From Spirochaetales bacterium (GTDB taxonomy: Bacteria > Spirochaetota > Leptospiria > Leptospirales > Leptonemataceae), in NCBI GenBank assembly GCA_024233935.1, contig JACKOY010000023.1, positions 1-64,000 on the forward strand: a stretch of DNA of 64,000 nt, written 5' to 3'. Shown here piece by piece: positions 62,901 through 64,000 of this stretch. The position numbers and the translations under genes are program-made. How positions within the stretch are numbered: the stretch's first letter is position 1; each line of letters starts with the position of its first letter. The notes beneath the pieces were generated by a model. It worked only from the letters and a program-made list of their open reading frames with translations. It did no database searches and had not been told where the DNA came from.

Positions 62901-63075
62901 CGAACAATGGCACGGACGCTTTGGCGAAGACGGAGGCGAATCCCGGGAGCCCCACTTCCAGCTCGCATTTCGCCATCGTGATTTTTTTGCGGACGAAGCC
63001 GCCCTTGATGAGTTCGCGGAATTGGCGCTTCGCATTTTTGATCCACTCCTGCAGCATCTGGAAAAGCGCGCGTGA
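59914..63075 (+). CDS. recC: Exodeoxyribonuclease V gamma subunit RecC
   Basis: The 1053-residue protein is close to the length of other RecC. It begins with the family pattern H-F-S-N-R-S-E-S-L-V-E and I-L-I-Q-S-K-A-M-E-R-Y-L, followed by G-I-A-A-N-L-D-F-V-F-P. Its inactive helicase-like domains recognise Chi and hold RecB. The segment E-G-A-I-T-F-S-A-L-L-P-M-R-T-I-P near 590-605 and I-G-M-N-E-G-V-F-P-G near 618 are typical. I chose the ATG at 59914; upstream in-frame sequence overlaps the spacer and the divergent gene. Its stop overlaps the recB start (GTGA). Confidence 0.95.
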   Translation: MSGIELHFSNRSESLVEILAEHLSEPNGRPLQPELILIQSKAMERYLSLELADRLGIAANLDFVFPEQLLKRLLARPNQDRFPFGRASLAWMIFDLLPELRDRPGFEDLQAYPDLDQERRCYRLALRIAALFDRYLIYRFDWIEKWTRGETESQPGWQPLLWRALLERFGQFDYPGRRRSLVETIAEHMQAGQFPERMLFFGISHLPPLYVQVLAELSAFIPIVGFSFAPDATTLHDSATGSAPTRDQQATPNGAPFPGEPTASFLRLLRKHQAHFVPHFQKQTEPPSSALNCLQARLTGAQEAGQGPIADRSVSVHNCHSAHREVQVLFDWLHDAFAADPGLKPHEIVVLCPRISDYAPYIHAVFGNPEEKLLELHYSVSDSTPPAAQEYASALQTLLGLRETRVATDEILALLELEPVQKRIGFENEDLSLIRSWVEKAGIRWGFDAQHRAALNLPHEDRHSWRRGLDRLLLGVALPTDSTFAELPTVLELPHEEALLLARLSHFLDGLQSLHAALQAKRPVLDWVELVRQTAKDFLYDARGVEAARLEYLLREAGREIEETGIPEKLACDSEVFLDFFLPRLEERSSASGFLEGAITFSALLPMRTIPARIVCLIGMNEGVFPGKDRRPGFDLMLEFPRPGDPHRPSEDRLLFLETVLACRERLFISYCGQSARTGRLRPPSVLVQEISEILDGAGPSKTITGHRLQAFHPDYFETGGALFSYSRHNFTAARGLLLSEAQYLPVFVPSDLRCEGSDSRLASALTVSEFARFFMNPARAWLHHNPGLRLPRVDTVLSTVEPLEAGGLVEYQTLNRTIRRALSGRTMTEEELLEDLPHGNPGLIDARRIEAAAASLLTSVRREMGALAGELPGGELKLHRHVLRVGHCDLFQAGTLFLRAGQLNGRDLLEAWMERLVRAALRQNDSDAWLFGRREIYRITGPREAGRAQDMLLDLEELHQSGHERLLNFAPRTAFVYARALSDGQDPSAALRAAREQWHGRFGEDGGESREPHFQLAFRHRDFFADEAALDEFAELALRIFDPLLQHLEKRA

Positions 63076-64000
63076 ACCTGACGGCGAAACCTCTCGATGT
63101 GAACCGGTGTCCCCTGCCGGGGGTGAGTGTGGTCGAAGCGTCGGCGGGCACGGGAAAGACCTACGCTCTGGTTCGTCTTTTTCTAAGGCACATTCTGGAT
63201 GGTACGCCAATCGAGGAAATTCTGGTAGTTACGTTTACGACTGCGGCCACAGAAGAGCTACGCGAACGTGTGCGACGTGATCTCAGAATGCTTCTTCGGG
63301 AAGTTGAGGGCGGCCCGGAACACTACGAAGAATTCGCGCCGCTTCTGGCCGGACGGGACCCCGCCATCGTGCTGTCGCGTACCAGGACTGCGCTGGCACA
63401 TTTTGACGACGCCGCCATTTACACAATTCACGCGTTTTGTCAACGCGTACTCACAGACCAGGCCTTTGAATCCGGCGCTCTATTCGATCGCGAACTATCT
63501 GTTGATAGCCGGAGCCTTATCGAAGAGATCGCGGCAGACACCTGGCGCAGAACAATGTTTGGCGCACCGGGAGAAGTCATCGGTTTTGCCGGGCGGGCTG
63601 GCCTGCATCCGGGTGTCTTTGTGCAACTGCTCGAACATGTTCTTTCGCATCCGGACGCGACCCTGCCTTTTTCGGGCCGGCGCATCGAACACAGCAAAGA
63701 CCTCTACCTGAGCGCCAGCCAGGCAGTTCCGGAGGAGTTCAAACACTGGGGCGAGGCCCTGGCGTGGCTTGAAACTGCCAATATGCCGACGACGGCCGAA
63801 CTGGAAGGCGAAATCGCGGCGTTGCTGGCCGGGGGCCGGAGCCGGGACATCGCCGGGCGTGCCAAGCGCCTTGCAGAAAGTTTGTCCCGTGCCGAAGGGC
63901 CGGCAGTTGAGGCCGATCGGTCCCCTGCTTTGCTCGAGTCCACCGACGAGTCCTACCTGGAACAGGCCCTGCTTGCGCGTGGTTCCGAAGTTTCCGTTTT
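63072..64000 (+). CDS. recB: Exodeoxyribonuclease V beta subunit RecB, N-terminal part, runs off window
   Basis: The frame opens with GTG at 63072, overlapping the recC stop, and stays open to the window edge (309 codons). It reads E-A-S-A-G-T-G-K-T-Y-A-L (Walker A at 23-30), V-T-F-T-T-A-A-T-E-E-L-R (motif Ia) and I-Y-T-I-H-A-F-C-Q-R-V-L (motif Ib), the UvrD/Rep-like signature of RecB. The remainder of the helicase, and the nuclease domain, lie outside. recD may follow outside the window. Confidence 0.95.
   Translation, partial: MNLTAKPLDVNRCPLPGVSVVEASAGTGKTYALVRLFLRHILDGTPIEEILVVTFTTAATEELRERVRRDLRMLLREVEGGPEHYEEFAPLLAGRDPAIVLSRTRTALAHFDDAAIYTIHAFCQRVLTDQAFESGALFDRELSVDSRSLIEEIAADTWRRTMFGAPGEVIGFAGRAGLHPGVFVQLLEHVLSHPDATLPFSGRRIEHSKDLYLSASQAVPEEFKHWGEALAWLETANMPTTAELEGEIAALLAGGRSRDIAGRAKRLAESLSRAEGPAVEADRSPALLESTDESYLEQALLARGSEVSV

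Noticed and set aside
1..64000. tRNA, rRNA, riboswitch or mobile element
   Set aside because: I looked in the gaps for cloverleaf arms with GTTCRA loops, conserved riboswitch cores, transposase motifs and terminal inverted repeats, and found none convincing. A covariance-model search would be decisive.

Overview
The window looks like chromosome of a spirochaete of the Leptospira branch (Leptospirales/Leptospiria), probably a lineage richer in G+C than the Leptospira I know (judged by eye, not counted). Four things support this: an OmpL1-type porin (17269-18207), a DUF1564 protein (12982-13542; the family is known to me almost only from leptospires), a spirochaete flagellar-collar gene of the FlbB type directly after fliI and fliJ (22744-25553), and many lipoproteins with loose spirochaete-style lipoboxes. 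I saw no transposase, phage gene, CRISPR array, rRNA or tRNA. The region reads as stable core genome with dense, often overlapping genes.

Layout. 1-5.9 kb: the end of an acyltransferase-like gene, an acyl-CoA dehydrogenase, a CNNM/CBS membrane protein, methionine aminopeptidase, a lipoprotein and a small membrane protein. 5.9-13.5 kb: a LysM lipoprotein, a STAS regulator, tgt with a TPR protein, leuS and the DUF1564 gene. 13.6-18.3 kb: a membrane adenylate cyclase whose stop codon lies in the first unit of a 35-nt tandem repeat, DUF2277, an MDR oxidoreductase, RNase HI and the OmpL1 porin. 18.3-28.8 kb: a pseudouridine synthase, a methyltransferase and PTS enzyme I; then the flagellar run fliI-fliJ-unknown-flbB, leading into aroC, a Cys-rich lipoprotein, a degenerate S41-like lipoprotein and a cytosine-deaminase-like protein. 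28.8-39.1 kb: a YfhO-like membrane protein with an SGNH protein, a cytosine-permease-like gene with a 56-aa partner and an LCM-type methyltransferase, an atypical crotonase, and the nucleotide cluster unknown-purN-purH-upp. 39.1-46.6 kb: an alpha/beta hydrolase, an SGNH lipoprotein, a polytopic membrane protein, MltF and PolA. 46.7-53.0 kb: a second STAS protein, a REC-cyclase, and the minus-strand set membrane protein-tsaE-tsaB-rnr, divergent from an ExbB/ExbD pair. 53.1-64 kb: an outer-membrane barrel protein, a GH15 hydrolase, a DoxX protein, a HATPase-like protein, three envelope proteins (duplicated-domain lipoprotein, BON, DUF6279), then recC and the start of recB.

Genes that probably work together: fliI-fliJ-24552-flbB (flagellar export and collar); the permease, deaminase and upp (possible cytosine to uracil to UMP salvage, in three separate units within 8 kb); purN-purH-upp (nucleotide synthesis and salvage); tsaE-tsaB (t6A tRNA modification); exbB-exbD (proton-driven envelope energisation); recC-recB (double-strand break repair). 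Two STAS proteins, two class III cyclases and a HATPase-like protein indicate substantial regulatory signalling. Functions come from motifs recognised by eye; no database search was run.
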